This document shows positions 32,094 to 40,896 of a stretch of 64,000 nucleotides of DNA, piece by piece. Origin of the DNA: an uncultured Bacteroidales bacterium (GTDB lineage: Bacteria; Bacteroidota; Bacteroidia; Bacteroidales; P3); contig CAJTPR010000006.1 of assembly GCA_910578275.1 (NCBI GenBank), positions 70,542 through 134,541 on the forward strand, written 5' to 3'. The notes below the pieces were generated by a model, which saw nothing but the letters and a program-made list of their open reading frames with translations, was not told the DNA's origin and did no database searches. The translations under genes were made by a program, and so were the position numbers. Each line of letters begins with the position of its first letter. Position 1 is the first letter of the stretch.

Positions 32094-33005
32094 ATGGCTA
32101 TTAAGAAATTGGACGAACTCTTTGACATGGTCAAGGCCAAGGGAAAAAAACGCCTGGTGGCGGCTTATGCCGTGGACGACCATACCGTTTGCGCCGTCAG
32201 CAGGGCGGTCGACCTGGGCATCGTGGATGCCACGCTGGTGGGTGACGAGGCCGCCATACGGAAGGTCTGCGAAAACGAAAAGATAGATTTCGGCAAGTTC
32301 AAGGTGGTGCAGGAAACCGAAGATACCAAGGCGGCCGCCACGGCGGTGAAGCTGATCAACGACGGGGATGGCGACCTGTTGATGAAAGGGTTGGTAAGCA
32401 CCGACAAGTACATGCGCGCCATCCTCAACAAGGAAAAAGGCCTCATGCCCGGTCCCAAGGCCATGCTCACCCATATCGCCCTGTTGGAAAATCCGTTCTA
32501 TCACAAGCTTTTGACGGTGAGCGACATGGCTATCATTCCCGCTCCTGATTTGAAGCAGAAGACCGCCATCTGCAACTATCTGATCTCGACGGCCAAGTCC
32601 ATAGGCGTCGAGAAACCCAAGGTGGCCGTGCTGGCCGCCACCGAACAGGTATCCACCGGCATGCAGGCTTGCGTGGACGGGGCTTTGCTGGCCAAGATGG
32701 CCGAACGCGGCCAGATCAAGGGAGGCTACGTGGACGGTCCCTTGGCCTTGGACGTGGCCGTCGACAAGGAAGCCTGCGAGATAAAAGGTGTTTCGGGTCC
32801 TGTCGCCGGCGATGCCGACTGTCTCCTGTTCCCCAATATCGAGTCGGGTAACGTGTTCTACAAGGCGCATACCAAGTTCTGCAAGGGCGAGGTGGCGGCC
32901 ATGGTAGTGGGCGCGAAGGTGCCTTGCGTGCTTTCCTCGCGCGGGGACAGCATAGATACCAAGTTGTATTCCATCGCTTTGGCAGCCCTTTCTTGCAAGA
33001 AATGA
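32094..33005 (+). CDS. ptb: Phosphate butyryltransferase family enzyme
   Basis: A 303-residue phosphate acyltransferase (PTA_PTB fold) that converts butyryl-CoA, or another short acyl-CoA, plus phosphate to the acyl phosphate. Typical blocks are TLVGDEAAIRKV, DLLMKGLVSTDKYMRAILNK, LLTVSDMAIIPAPDL, VAVLAATEQVSTGMQ and GPLALDVAVDKEA. The length fits Ptb rather than the 330-residue Pta. An acyl kinase (buk) would complete ATP formation but none is adjacent; a strong terminator follows directly. The actual acyl group cannot be settled from sequence. Confidence 0.87.
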   Translation: MAIKKLDELFDMVKAKGKKRLVAAYAVDDHTVCAVSRAVDLGIVDATLVGDEAAIRKVCENEKIDFGKFKVVQETEDTKAAATAVKLINDGDGDLLMKGLVSTDKYMRAILNKEKGLMPGPKAMLTHIALLENPFYHKLLTVSDMAIIPAPDLKQKTAICNYLISTAKSIGVEKPKVAVLAATEQVSTGMQACVDGALLAKMAERGQIKGGYVDGPLALDVAVDKEACEIKGVSGPVAGDADCLLFPNIESGNVFYKAHTKFCKGEVAAMVVGAKVPCVLSSRGDSIDTKLYSIALAALSCKK

Positions 33006-33025
33006 AAGGGGATGCCCGGCTTGAC

Positions 33026-33074
33026 GGAGGTCGGCGTGGATCCTCGGCAAGGATCGCGCCGGCCTCCTTTTTTT
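33026..33074 (+). terminator. Intrinsic terminator after ptb
   Basis: A long imperfect hairpin: GGAGG at the 5' side pairs with CCTCC, inner arms GATCCT/AGGATC close a CGGCA loop, followed by seven or more T. It lies 21 bp after the ptb stop. Confidence 0.85.
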
Positions 33075-33112
33075 ATTCATATTGTGAAAATTTCGGATAA
33101 AGACTAACGTTT

Positions 33113-33733
33113 ATGGAAAATCTCGGCGTCCTGGCGCTTTCCGTGTTTACCAGCTTGTTCGCCATCGTCAATCCGGTGGTCAATCTTCCCATCTTTTTGG
33201 AACTTACGTCTTCCGCCGATGCCGCCGCCAAGAAAAAGGTGGCCAAGATGGCCACGATAACGGCTTTCTGCATCGTGTTCGTGTTCCTGATACTGGGCAA
33301 GTCCATTTTCGATTTCTTGGGCATCACCATTCCCGCGTTCCGTATTACCGGAGGCATCTTGCTGTTCTACGTGGGCTTCGAATTGCTTTCTTCCAAGAAA
33401 TCGAGCATACAGAGCAATACGGGGCAGCTCCGTGTCTTTGACGAAAGCGTGGCCGTTTCGCCCTTGGCCATTCCCATGCTGGCCGGGCCGGGAACCATCG
33501 TGGCGGCCATGAACTACACGGCCGACCAGAATTATGTCGGCATGCTGGTGATTTCATTGATGCTGGCCTTGGTCATGCTCATCACGTATTTCGCGTTCAT
33601 TTTCAGTGAACGTATCTTCAAGTTGCTGGGAAGCAACATCATCATGGTATTGGGCAAGCTCATGGGGCTGATCGTGGCCATCATGGGAACCAACATGGTC
33701 ATCGGAGGAATCAAGTCGGCCTGGTTGCCGTAA
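33113..33733 (+). CDS. MarC-family integral membrane protein
   Basis: A 206-residue membrane protein with about six helices. Family features are TSLFAIVNPVVNLPIFLELT, GITIPAFRITGGILLFYVGF, the loop VSPLAIPMLAGPGTIVAAMN and LGSNIIMVLGKLMGLIVAI. MarC proteins were once linked to multiple antibiotic resistance in E. coli, but that role is not supported; transport substrates are unknown. It is flanked by the ptb terminator and the promoter of the ATPase operon. Confidence 0.9.
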   Translation: MENLGVLALSVFTSLFAIVNPVVNLPIFLELTSSADAAAKKKVAKMATITAFCIVFVFLILGKSIFDFLGITIPAFRITGGILLFYVGFELLSSKKSSIQSNTGQLRVFDESVAVSPLAIPMLAGPGTIVAAMNYTADQNYVGMLVISLMLALVMLITYFAFIFSERIFKLLGSNIIMVLGKLMGLIVAIMGTNMVIGGIKSAWLP

Positions 33734-33755
33734 TCTTTATTTTTGCTTATCTTTA
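33725..33755 (+). promoter_or_regulatory. V/A-ATPase operon promoter (TTG-N20-TATCTTTA)
   Basis: TTG (33725-33727), a 20-bp spacer and TATCTTTA (33748-33755) lie 28 bp before the first gene. A second -7-like box, TATTTTTG, is at 33738-33745. The -33 element lies within the end of marC. Confidence 0.65.
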
Positions 33756-33783
33756 CCCCGTTTTGTCCGAATAAAAACTCGTT

Positions 33784-34389
33784 ATGGAAAACAAGATACA
33801 GGCTCTTGCCGACAAGTTGTATCAGGACGGCTTGGGCAAGGGCAAGGAAGAAGGCGAGCGCCTGTTGGCACAAGCCAAGGAACAAGCGCGCCAGATACAG
33901 GAAGAGGCGCGCCGCAAGGCCGAAGAAATCGTGGAAAAGGCCCGGAAGGAAGCGGAAGATCTGAAGAACAACACGCTTACCGAAGTCAAGATTACCTCAC
34001 GTCAGATGATTGCCACCTTGAAGCAGGAGTTGGAAAACAAGTTGCTCGACAAGGTGGTCGCTCCCGGCATCCATTCGGCCATGGAACAGCAGGAGTTCAT
34101 GCAGGAATTGATTCTCAAGGCCCTTTCCGCGTTCAAATCCGACGGCAAGGCTCCGGACTTGCGGCTCTTGCTTCCCGAAGCCGACCGCGCCCGCTACGAC
34201 GCCTTCCTGAAAGACTTGACGGGCAGCGTCCTCAAAGAAGGCCTTTCGGTGTCTTTCAGCGGCGACTTGCAGGGGGGCTTCAGGTTGGAGGACAAGCAAG
34301 GCGGCTATATGCTGAGCTTTACCGAAGAGGATTTCATGGCTTTGTTCGGCGAGTATGCCCGTCCCAGGTTGAAGCAGCTTCTTTTCTAA
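33784..34389 (+). CDS. V/A-type ATP synthase subunit E
   Basis: A 201-residue peripheral-stalk subunit. The N-terminal half is a long charged coiled coil (AQAKEQARQIQEEARRKAEE; VEKARKEAEDLKNNTL) and the C-terminal half a globular domain (RARYDAFLKDLTGSVLKEGL; YMLSFTEEDFMALFGEYARP). This helix-plus-cap layout and its place as first gene of the operon support subunit E. It joins the A3B3 head to the membrane part. Confidence 0.85.
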   Translation: MENKIQALADKLYQDGLGKGKEEGERLLAQAKEQARQIQEEARRKAEEIVEKARKEAEDLKNNTLTEVKITSRQMIATLKQELENKLLDKVVAPGIHSAMEQQEFMQELILKALSAFKSDGKAPDLRLLLPEADRARYDAFLKDLTGSVLKEGLSVSFSGDLQGGFRLEDKQGGYMLSFTEEDFMALFGEYARPRLKQLLF

Positions 34390-34396
34390 GCGTGCC

Positions 34397-35230
34397 ATGA
34401 GCGGTTATTATCCTTACCTTCTGAGTGGATTGCCCGACCTGGATTTCGAAATGGATCTTTCGGGGTTTTCCTACGAGGAGATATACGCGCAGGTCGTAGA
34501 ACTGCTTACCGCCCGCGACCGCGAGACCTTGGAGCTCTTCCTGGCTTTCGGGACGCATCGGGAAGCGGCTGCCGGCTACCTTTCGGCCAGGGACGAGGAA
34601 GACAGGATCACCTGGCTGCAGGAAACCAGGTTGCCCCGTTATCAGAGGGAAGTCTTTTCGAAAAGCCTTTCGTCGCTTGTTTTCGCCGAAGAGGATCGTG
34701 CGGTGGACATGGATGCCGAAGAACTCGAAGCGGGTATCGTGCGGGTCCTGGACGAGGCTTTCTACAAGGCCGTGCTTCGTCACGGCAATCCTTTCATGCG
34801 CAAGTGGTTTGAATTCGACGGAATCCTGAAGAACACCTTGGTGGCCTTCGCCGCCCGCAAGCAGGGGCGTTCGCCCGAAAACGATTTCGTGGAACAGGCC
34901 TCGGCTCCCATGCTCGATTGGATAAGGGAAAACATGGACGAGGGCGATTTCGGCCTGAAACAAAAGCTTTCGTATGCCACGGAGATGTTCGAGGCGCTCG
35001 ATCGTCCCGACGTGTACGAACGGGAGCGGGCCATCGACCGTTTCAGATGGAACATGGCCGAGGAAATGACCTCGGGCAAGGATTTCCAGCTGGACAAGGT
35101 ATTGTGCTATATGGTCAAGGCGGATATATTGCGCCGTTGGCAGAAAATGGACGCGGGCGCGGGCAGGGAGTACCTGCACGAGGTCGTTTCGCAAATGAGG
35201 AAAGTTAACCTGCAGGGAGAAGACGCATAG
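34397..35230 (+). CDS. DUF2764 protein of the V/A-ATPase operon
   Basis: A 277-residue cytoplasmic, mostly helical protein. It starts MSGYYPYLLSGLPDLDFEMD and contains RDRETLELFLAFGTHREAAA, LEQASAPML-like and FRWNMAEEMTSGKDFQLDKV segments. This family occurs almost only within Bacteroidota-type V/A-ATPase operons, between E and A. Canonical operons have subunit C there, and no C gene is present, so it may replace subunit C as the link between the ring and the stalks. That role is inference. Confidence 0.8.
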   Translation: MSGYYPYLLSGLPDLDFEMDLSGFSYEEIYAQVVELLTARDRETLELFLAFGTHREAAAGYLSARDEEDRITWLQETRLPRYQREVFSKSLSSLVFAEEDRAVDMDAEELEAGIVRVLDEAFYKAVLRHGNPFMRKWFEFDGILKNTLVAFAARKQGRSPENDFVEQASAPMLDWIRENMDEGDFGLKQKLSYATEMFEALDRPDVYERERAIDRFRWNMAEEMTSGKDFQLDKVLCYMVKADILRRWQKMDAGAGREYLHEVVSQMRKVNLQGEDA

Positions 35231-35252
35231 CGGCGCTCCTTACAAACAAGCA

Positions 35253-37022
35253 ATGATGGAAAAGACAAAAGGCAAAGTAAGCGGCATCGTTTCAAACCTG
35301 GTCATGGTCAAGGTGCAAGGCCCCGTGGCGCAGAACGAAATATGCTTCATCGATCTGGACGGCGTCAAGCTCATGGCCGAGGTGATCAAGATCACCGGCG
35401 ATACGGCATACGTGCAGGTTTTTGAAAGCACACGCGGATTGCGGGTGGACTGCGATGTGGAGTTCGAGGGCCAGATGCTGGAAGTGACGTTGGGCCCGGG
35501 CCTGCTTTCGAGCAATTACGACGGCTTGCAGAACAACCTGGCCACGATGGAAGGCGTCTTCCTCAAACGCGGTTGTTACACGGCCGCGCTCGATTCCGCG
35601 CACCGGTGGGATTTTTCGCCTTTGGCCAAGCCGGGCGACAAGGTAAAGGCCGCCGACTGGATAGGCGAAGTGAAGGAAGGCTGGCTGCCGCACAAGATCA
35701 TGGTTCCTTTCAAGTTCAAAGGCGAATACGTCGTGAAGGACATCGTTCCGGCGGGAAAATATACCATCGAGGACGAAATCGCCGTGCTTGTGGACGGGAA
35801 GGGCAAGGAAGTACCGGTGAAGATGGCCCAGAAATGGCCGGTAAAGGTGCCCGTTTCGTTATACAAGGAAAAACCTCGTCCGTTCCAGGTCTTGGAAACG
35901 GGCGTACGTGTCATCGACACGTTCAATCCTATCGCCGAGGGCGGTACCGGTTTTATTCCCGGGCCTTTCGGTTCGGGCAAGACCGTGCTGCAACATGCCA
36001 TATCCAAGCAGGCCAACGTGGATGTGATCATAATGGCGGCCTGCGGCGAGCGCGCCAATGAAGTCGTGGAGATTTTCGCCGAGTTCCCGCGTCTGGAAGA
36101 CCCGCGCACGGGACGCAGCCTCATGGAACGTACCACGATCATCTGCAATACTTCCAACATGCCCGTGGCCGCGCGCGAGGCTTCCGTGTATACGGCCATG
36201 ACCATCGGCGAATATTACCGGCAGATGGGCTTGCGGGTGTTGCTTCTGGCCGATTCCACCTCGCGTTGGGCGCAGGCCTTGCGCGAAATGAGCAACCGTC
36301 TGGAAGAATTGCCCGGACAGGACGCGTTCCCGATGGACCTGCCCGCCATCATTTCCAATTTCTACGCCCGTGCCGGCTACGTTTACCTGAACAACGGCCG
36401 GTCGGGTTCCATCACGTTCATCGGTACCGTTTCCCCGGCAGGGGGCAACCTGAAGGAACCCGTCACGGAAGGCACCAAGAAGGCGGCCCGTTGCTTTTAC
36501 GCCCTTTCGCAGGCGCGTGCCGACAGCAAGCGTTATCCCGCCATCGACCCCATCGACAGTTACTCCAAATATCTGGAATATCCCGAAATCATCGAGTTCT
36601 TCGACCAAAAACTCGGTCCGGAATGGGTTCCGCTGGTGAACGAGGGCAAGAACTTCGTCTTGCGCGGCAAGGAAGCCTACGAGCAAATCAACATCCTGGG
36701 CGACGACGGCGTTCCCGTCCTTTATCACGACCGTTATTGGAAGTCGGAACTTATCGACTTCGTCATCCTCCAGCAGGATGCTTTCGACAAGACCGACAGC
36801 CTCTGCCCGATGGAAAGGCAGAAATACATGTTCGGGAAGGTCATGGACATCTGCCACGAGGAATTCGGGTTCGAGACGTTCTCCGATTGCGTGGATTTCT
36901 ACAAAAGACTTATCAACGCTTTCAAGCAGATGAACTACACGCCCTTCCAAAGCGAGGAGTTCAAGGAATATGAACGCCAGATAGAAGAAATGTCGAATAG
37001 CCGCCGCCAAAAAGCGCAATAA
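35253..37022 (+). CDS. V/A-type ATP synthase catalytic subunit A
   Basis: A 589-residue catalytic subunit with Walker A GPFGSGKTVLQ (about 237-244 for GPFGSGKT), the A-type non-homologous insert (HKIMVPFKFKGEYVVKDIVP), IIMAACGERANEVVEIFAEF, LLLADSTSRWAQALREMSNR (Walker B) and YPAIDPIDSYSKYLEYPEI. Hydrolyses or makes ATP in the A3B3 head. The gene starts ATGATG, so position 35256 is equally possible. It is 22 bp after the DUF2764 gene. Confidence 0.96.
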   Translation: MMEKTKGKVSGIVSNLVMVKVQGPVAQNEICFIDLDGVKLMAEVIKITGDTAYVQVFESTRGLRVDCDVEFEGQMLEVTLGPGLLSSNYDGLQNNLATMEGVFLKRGCYTAALDSAHRWDFSPLAKPGDKVKAADWIGEVKEGWLPHKIMVPFKFKGEYVVKDIVPAGKYTIEDEIAVLVDGKGKEVPVKMAQKWPVKVPVSLYKEKPRPFQVLETGVRVIDTFNPIAEGGTGFIPGPFGSGKTVLQHAISKQANVDVIIMAACGERANEVVEIFAEFPRLEDPRTGRSLMERTTIICNTSNMPVAAREASVYTAMTIGEYYRQMGLRVLLLADSTSRWAQALREMSNRLEELPGQDAFPMDLPAIISNFYARAGYVYLNNGRSGSITFIGTVSPAGGNLKEPVTEGTKKAARCFYALSQARADSKRYPAIDPIDSYSKYLEYPEIIEFFDQKLGPEWVPLVNEGKNFVLRGKEAYEQINILGDDGVPVLYHDRYWKSELIDFVILQQDAFDKTDSLCPMERQKYMFGKVMDICHEEFGFETFSDCVDFYKRLINAFKQMNYTPFQSEEFKEYERQIEEMSNSRRQKAQ

Positions 37023-37031
37023 ATCAACACC

Positions 37032-38354
37032 ATGCAGAACAATAAAGCTTTTCAACGCATTTACACGCATTTGGAAGCCGTGACCAAGGCCACCGTGACG
37101 GTCAAGGCGAAGGCGGTTTCCAACGACGAACTGGCCATGGTGGGCGACCGTCTGGCACAAGTGGTGAAGATAGACGGAGAAAGGGTCACCTTGCAGGTGT
37201 TCGCCGGAACCGAAGGCATGGCCACCGACACGGAGGTCGTGTTCACGGGGCGCGTGCCGGAACTGAAAGTGGGCGAGGACCTGGCCGGGCGTTTCTTCGA
37301 TGCTTACGGCCATCCTGTCGACGGAGGAGCCGAGCCTGAGGGTGAATGGCGCGAAATCGGCGGTCCGTCGGTGAATCCGATGAAACGCAAGCAGCCCTCG
37401 CAGCTCATCCCCACGGGCATTGCGGGCATCGACTTGAACAACACGCTCGTATCGGGTCAGAAGATTCCTTTCTTCGCCGATCCCGACCAGCCTTACAATC
37501 AAGTGATGTGCATGGTCGCGCTCCGGGCCAAGGTGGACAAGATCATCTTGGGCGGCATGGGGCTTACCAACGACGACTATCTGTTTTACAAGAAGTCGTT
37601 CGAGAACGCGGGCGCGCTCGACAAGATCATCTGCTTCGTCAACACCACCGAACAGCCTCCCGTGGAACGCCTCCTGGTTCCCGACATGGCGCTTACCGCC
37701 GCCGAGTATTTCGCGGTGGACAAGAACGAGAAGGTATTGGTGCTGCTTACCGACATGACGCTTTACGCCGATGCCTTGAGCATCGTCAGCAACCGTATGG
37801 ATCAGATTCCGTCCAAGGACAGCATGCCCGGTTCGCTCTATTCCGACTTGGCCAAGATCTATGAAAAGGCCGTGCAATTGCCCGACGGCGGCTCGATCAC
37901 GATCCTGGCCGTGACCACCTTGAGCGGGGGAGACATCACGCATGCCATTCCCGACAACACGGGGTATATCACTGAAGGCCAGTTGTTCCTGCGTAACGAC
38001 AGTGACGTGAACAAGGTCATCGTCGATCCTTTCCGTTCGCTTTCGCGCTTGAAGCAACTGGTCATCGGCAAGCAGACGAGGGAAGACCATCCTCAAGTGA
38101 TGAACGCCGCCGTCCGCCTGTACGCCGATGCCGCCAACGCCAAGACCAAGTTGGAAAACGGCTTTGAGCTGAGCGACTACGACGAACGCGCGTTGGCTTT
38201 CGCCAAAGACTATTCCGCCAACATACTGGCCATCGACATCAACATAGACACGACCGAGATGCTTGACCGCATCTGGCGCATGTTCGCCGAATATTTCACG
38301 CAGACCGAAGTGGCCATCAAGCAGGAATTGATGGACAGGTACTGGCCAAAATAA
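37032..38354 (+). CDS. V/A-type ATP synthase subunit B
   Basis: A 440-residue non-catalytic nucleotide-binding subunit of the head. It lacks a P-loop, as expected, and has IPTGIAGIDLNNTLVSGQKI, FFADPDQPYNQVM, LVLLTDMTLYADALSIVSNR and TILAVTTLSGGDITHAIPDN. The second YITEGQLFLRNDSDVNKVI block is a B-subunit hallmark. It lies 9 bp after subunit A. Confidence 0.95.
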   Translation: MQNNKAFQRIYTHLEAVTKATVTVKAKAVSNDELAMVGDRLAQVVKIDGERVTLQVFAGTEGMATDTEVVFTGRVPELKVGEDLAGRFFDAYGHPVDGGAEPEGEWREIGGPSVNPMKRKQPSQLIPTGIAGIDLNNTLVSGQKIPFFADPDQPYNQVMCMVALRAKVDKIILGGMGLTNDDYLFYKKSFENAGALDKIICFVNTTEQPPVERLLVPDMALTAAEYFAVDKNEKVLVLLTDMTLYADALSIVSNRMDQIPSKDSMPGSLYSDLAKIYEKAVQLPDGGSITILAVTTLSGGDITHAIPDNTGYITEGQLFLRNDSDVNKVIVDPFRSLSRLKQLVIGKQTREDHPQVMNAAVRLYADAANAKTKLENGFELSDYDERALAFAKDYSANILAIDINIDTTEMLDRIWRMFAEYFTQTEVAIKQELMDRYWPK

Positions 38355-38370
38355 AAGAAAGGCGAGAGAA

Positions 38371-38970
38371 ATGGCCATCAAGTTCCAATACAACAAGACT
38401 TCCCTCAACGACCTTGACAAGAAACTCAAGGCACGCACGAGGGCCTTGCCCACGATAAAGAGCAAGGAGTCGGCTTTGCGTCTCGAAGTGAAACGGGCCA
38501 AGGCCGATGCCGAGGCGAAAGACCGCGAATTGGACGGAAAATTGCGTCAAATGGACGGATTTGCCCGCCTTTTCACCGAATTCCGCCCCGACTTGATAAG
38601 GGTCAAGGATGTGCGGCTGGAGTATTACAAGATCGCGGGAGTGAAGATCCCGCGCCTGGCGGGCATCGACTTCGAGGAAAAGTCTTATCCGCTTTTCGGC
38701 GCGCCGCTTTGGTATGCCGACGGTTTGGACTTGTTGAAGGATTTGGTGCGGATAGGCATAGAGAGCGAGATTTTTTCCTGCAAGATGCAACTTCTGGATA
38801 CGGCCCGCAAGAAAACCACCCAAAAGGTGAACCTGTACGAGAAAGTGCAGATTCCCGGCTACAACGAAGCCATCAGGAAGATAAGACGCTTCATAGAAGA
38901 CGAGGAGAATTTGGCCAAGTCGGCACAGAAGATAGTCAAGAACCGTCACGCACAGGAGGAAGACCTATGA
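38371..38970 (+). CDS. V/A-type ATP synthase subunit D
   Basis: A 199-residue central-stalk subunit (gamma-like). It consists of a long N-terminal coiled-coil helix (NDLDKKLKARTRALPTIKSK, RLEVKRAKADAEAKDRELDG) and a C-terminal helix (QKVNLYEKVQIPGYNEAIRK, RFIEDEENLAKSAQKIVKNR), with a central globular part. Its stop overlaps the subunit I start (ATGA). Confidence 0.92.
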   Translation: MAIKFQYNKTSLNDLDKKLKARTRALPTIKSKESALRLEVKRAKADAEAKDRELDGKLRQMDGFARLFTEFRPDLIRVKDVRLEYYKIAGVKIPRLAGIDFEEKSYPLFGAPLWYADGLDLLKDLVRIGIESEIFSCKMQLLDTARKKTTQKVNLYEKVQIPGYNEAIRKIRRFIEDEENLAKSAQKIVKNRHAQEEDL

Positions 38971-40862
38971 TAGTACCCATGACACGTTATTCCATCCTGG
39001 TATATCATCGCGACTTTGCCGCCTTCATGGGGCGTTTGCAACAGGAGGGCTTGTTGGATATACGTCAGGATGAAGTCTATCAGGAATCCTCCGACGAGGA
39101 ATTCTATCCCGTATTGCAACGTATCGACAAGGTACTGGCGGCTTTCAAGCGGGAAGCCAAGGAACTGGCAGCCCATGACAAGAAGCGGAAAACGGCGGAA
39201 ATCCTGCCCACGCGCAAGGCGCCGGACCTTTCCCCCAAGGCCTTGTTAAGGGCTTGTGAGGATTTGCTGGAGGAACGGCAGGCCAACCAGGCCGCCGTCA
39301 AGGAACAAGAGGCGAGGATAAAAGAGGCCCGGGCTTGGCAGAATTTCAAGGCGGAAGACCTTGCGCGCCTCGAAAAGGAGGCGGGACTGCGTTTCTTCTT
39401 TGCCCAAACCGCGATGAAGAACGTGCAGGACGAGGATGCGTTGAAGGCAGATTTTCCCTTGGAAGTGATCAGCCGTCAAGACGGCCGGGCGTATTTCGTC
39501 TGGGTGGGAAGGGGAAGTCGTTCGGAAAGCCTTACCGCCGAAAGGCTTTCGGCGCGTTTGGGCTTCACGGTGAGCCTTGTCCCTGCTCCCTCCAAATCCT
39601 TGAACGTGTTGCAGGCCGAATACGCGCGGCTCATGGAAGAGCAGCGACAGTTGGAAAAGACCTTGCGCGGCCTGTTGGCGCGGATAGACACCTTGAAGGC
39701 CGAGAAGAAGTATCTCCTTACGAGCCTTTCCTACAAGACCGTCTCCTTGAACGTGCCCCGTCAGGCGGAAGGAACGTTGTTGCTGGTGCAAGGCTATCTG
39801 CCCACCGAAAAATGTGCCGGTTTCGAGGCGTTCCTGGAAAAGGAAGAGGTCGTTTACCAGTCGGTCGAGGCCGAACGGCTGCCGGAGGAGGAAACCCCGC
39901 AGATTCCCGTCTTGTTGCGCAACAACCGTTTTGCCAGGTTGTTCGAGCCGATCACGCTCTTGTTTTCGTTGCCCAATTACCGTGAATTGGATCTGACTCC
40001 TTGCCTGGCGCCTTTTTTCATGGCCTTTTTCGGCTTTTGCCTGGGGGATGCCGGTTACGGCCTGCTGCTCATTGCGGCGGCGTTCTTCATCATCAAGAAA
40101 TATCCGAAGGCCAAGTCCTACGGATGGCTCGCTTTCTGGTTCGGCGTGGGGACGGTGATCTTCGGCGGGCTTTCGGGAACGTTCTTCGGCATCGACTTGG
40201 TCAATATCGAGGCCTTGGGCACCTTGCGTTCGTATATCTTCGACAGCAACAAGATGATGACGCTCTCGTTGATCATCGGGGCGGTGCAGATCTTGTTCGG
40301 CATGTTCATGAACGTGCTGCGCATCACGAAGGTGAAAGGTTTCAAGTACGCCTTGCACCGTATAGGTTGGCTTGCCGTCATCATTTGCGGCGGCGTGCTC
40401 ATAGGGACGCGCATGGCAGGCATTGCCTTGCCGGTCTTTGTCGTTTACGGTTTGGAGGGCCTGGTGGTGGCGGGAGCCTTGCTGGCCTTGTTCTACAACA
40501 ATCCCGACAAGAATCCGTTTTTCAATCTCGGGTTGGGGCTTTGGGACACGTATAACACGGCTACCGGCTTGGTGGGCGACCTGCTTTCGTACATCCGGCT
40601 TTTCGCCCTCGGCCTGACGGGCGGTATCTTGGGTTCGGTGTTCAACACCTTGGCCTTGGACGCGGCCACGGGCATAGGCGTTCCCGTGGTAAGCCAGCTT
40701 GTCATGCTCCTTATCCTGCTTTTCGGCCATAGCCTGAACCTGGCTCTTTGCGTGCTGGGATCGGTCGTGCATCCGTTGCGTCTCACGTTCGTGGAATTTT
40801 ACAAGAACGCGGGTTTCGCCGGCGGCGGAAAGGCCTATAAGCCGTTCAAGGTCAGTGAATGA
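38967..40862 (+). CDS. V/A-type ATP synthase subunit I
   Basis: A 631-residue membrane stator subunit (homologue of eukaryotic subunit a) that forms the ion half-channels. The N-terminal half is soluble with coiled coils (VKEQEARIKEARAWQNFKAE; EEQRQLEKTLRGLLARIDTL). The C-terminal half has about seven or eight helices (AFFGFCLGDAGYGLLLIAAA; LAFWFGVGTVIFGGLSGTFF; TATGLVGDLLSYIRLFALGL). The SYIRLFALGL helix holds the conserved Arg opposite the K-ring carboxylate. An ATGA overlap with D and an AGGAGG upstream fix the start. Confidence 0.93.
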   Translation: MIVPMTRYSILVYHRDFAAFMGRLQQEGLLDIRQDEVYQESSDEEFYPVLQRIDKVLAAFKREAKELAAHDKKRKTAEILPTRKAPDLSPKALLRACEDLLEERQANQAAVKEQEARIKEARAWQNFKAEDLARLEKEAGLRFFFAQTAMKNVQDEDALKADFPLEVISRQDGRAYFVWVGRGSRSESLTAERLSARLGFTVSLVPAPSKSLNVLQAEYARLMEEQRQLEKTLRGLLARIDTLKAEKKYLLTSLSYKTVSLNVPRQAEGTLLLVQGYLPTEKCAGFEAFLEKEEVVYQSVEAERLPEEETPQIPVLLRNNRFARLFEPITLLFSLPNYRELDLTPCLAPFFMAFFGFCLGDAGYGLLLIAAAFFIIKKYPKAKSYGWLAFWFGVGTVIFGGLSGTFFGIDLVNIEALGTLRSYIFDSNKMMTLSLIIGAVQILFGMFMNVLRITKVKGFKYALHRIGWLAVIICGGVLIGTRMAGIALPVFVVYGLEGLVVAGALLALFYNNPDKNPFFNLGLGLWDTYNTATGLVGDLLSYIRLFALGLTGGILGSVFNTLALDAATGIGVPVVSQLVMLLILLFGHSLNLALCVLGSVVHPLRLTFVEFYKNAGFAGGGKAYKPFKVSE

Positions 40863-40896
40863 TCAAATAAAAACAAACAATTAAAAAATAAGAATT

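Noticed and set aside
35859..38501. An 880-codon minus-strand frame opposite V/A-ATPase subunits A and B
   Set aside because: Antisense shadow of two highly conserved genes with no recognisable motif.
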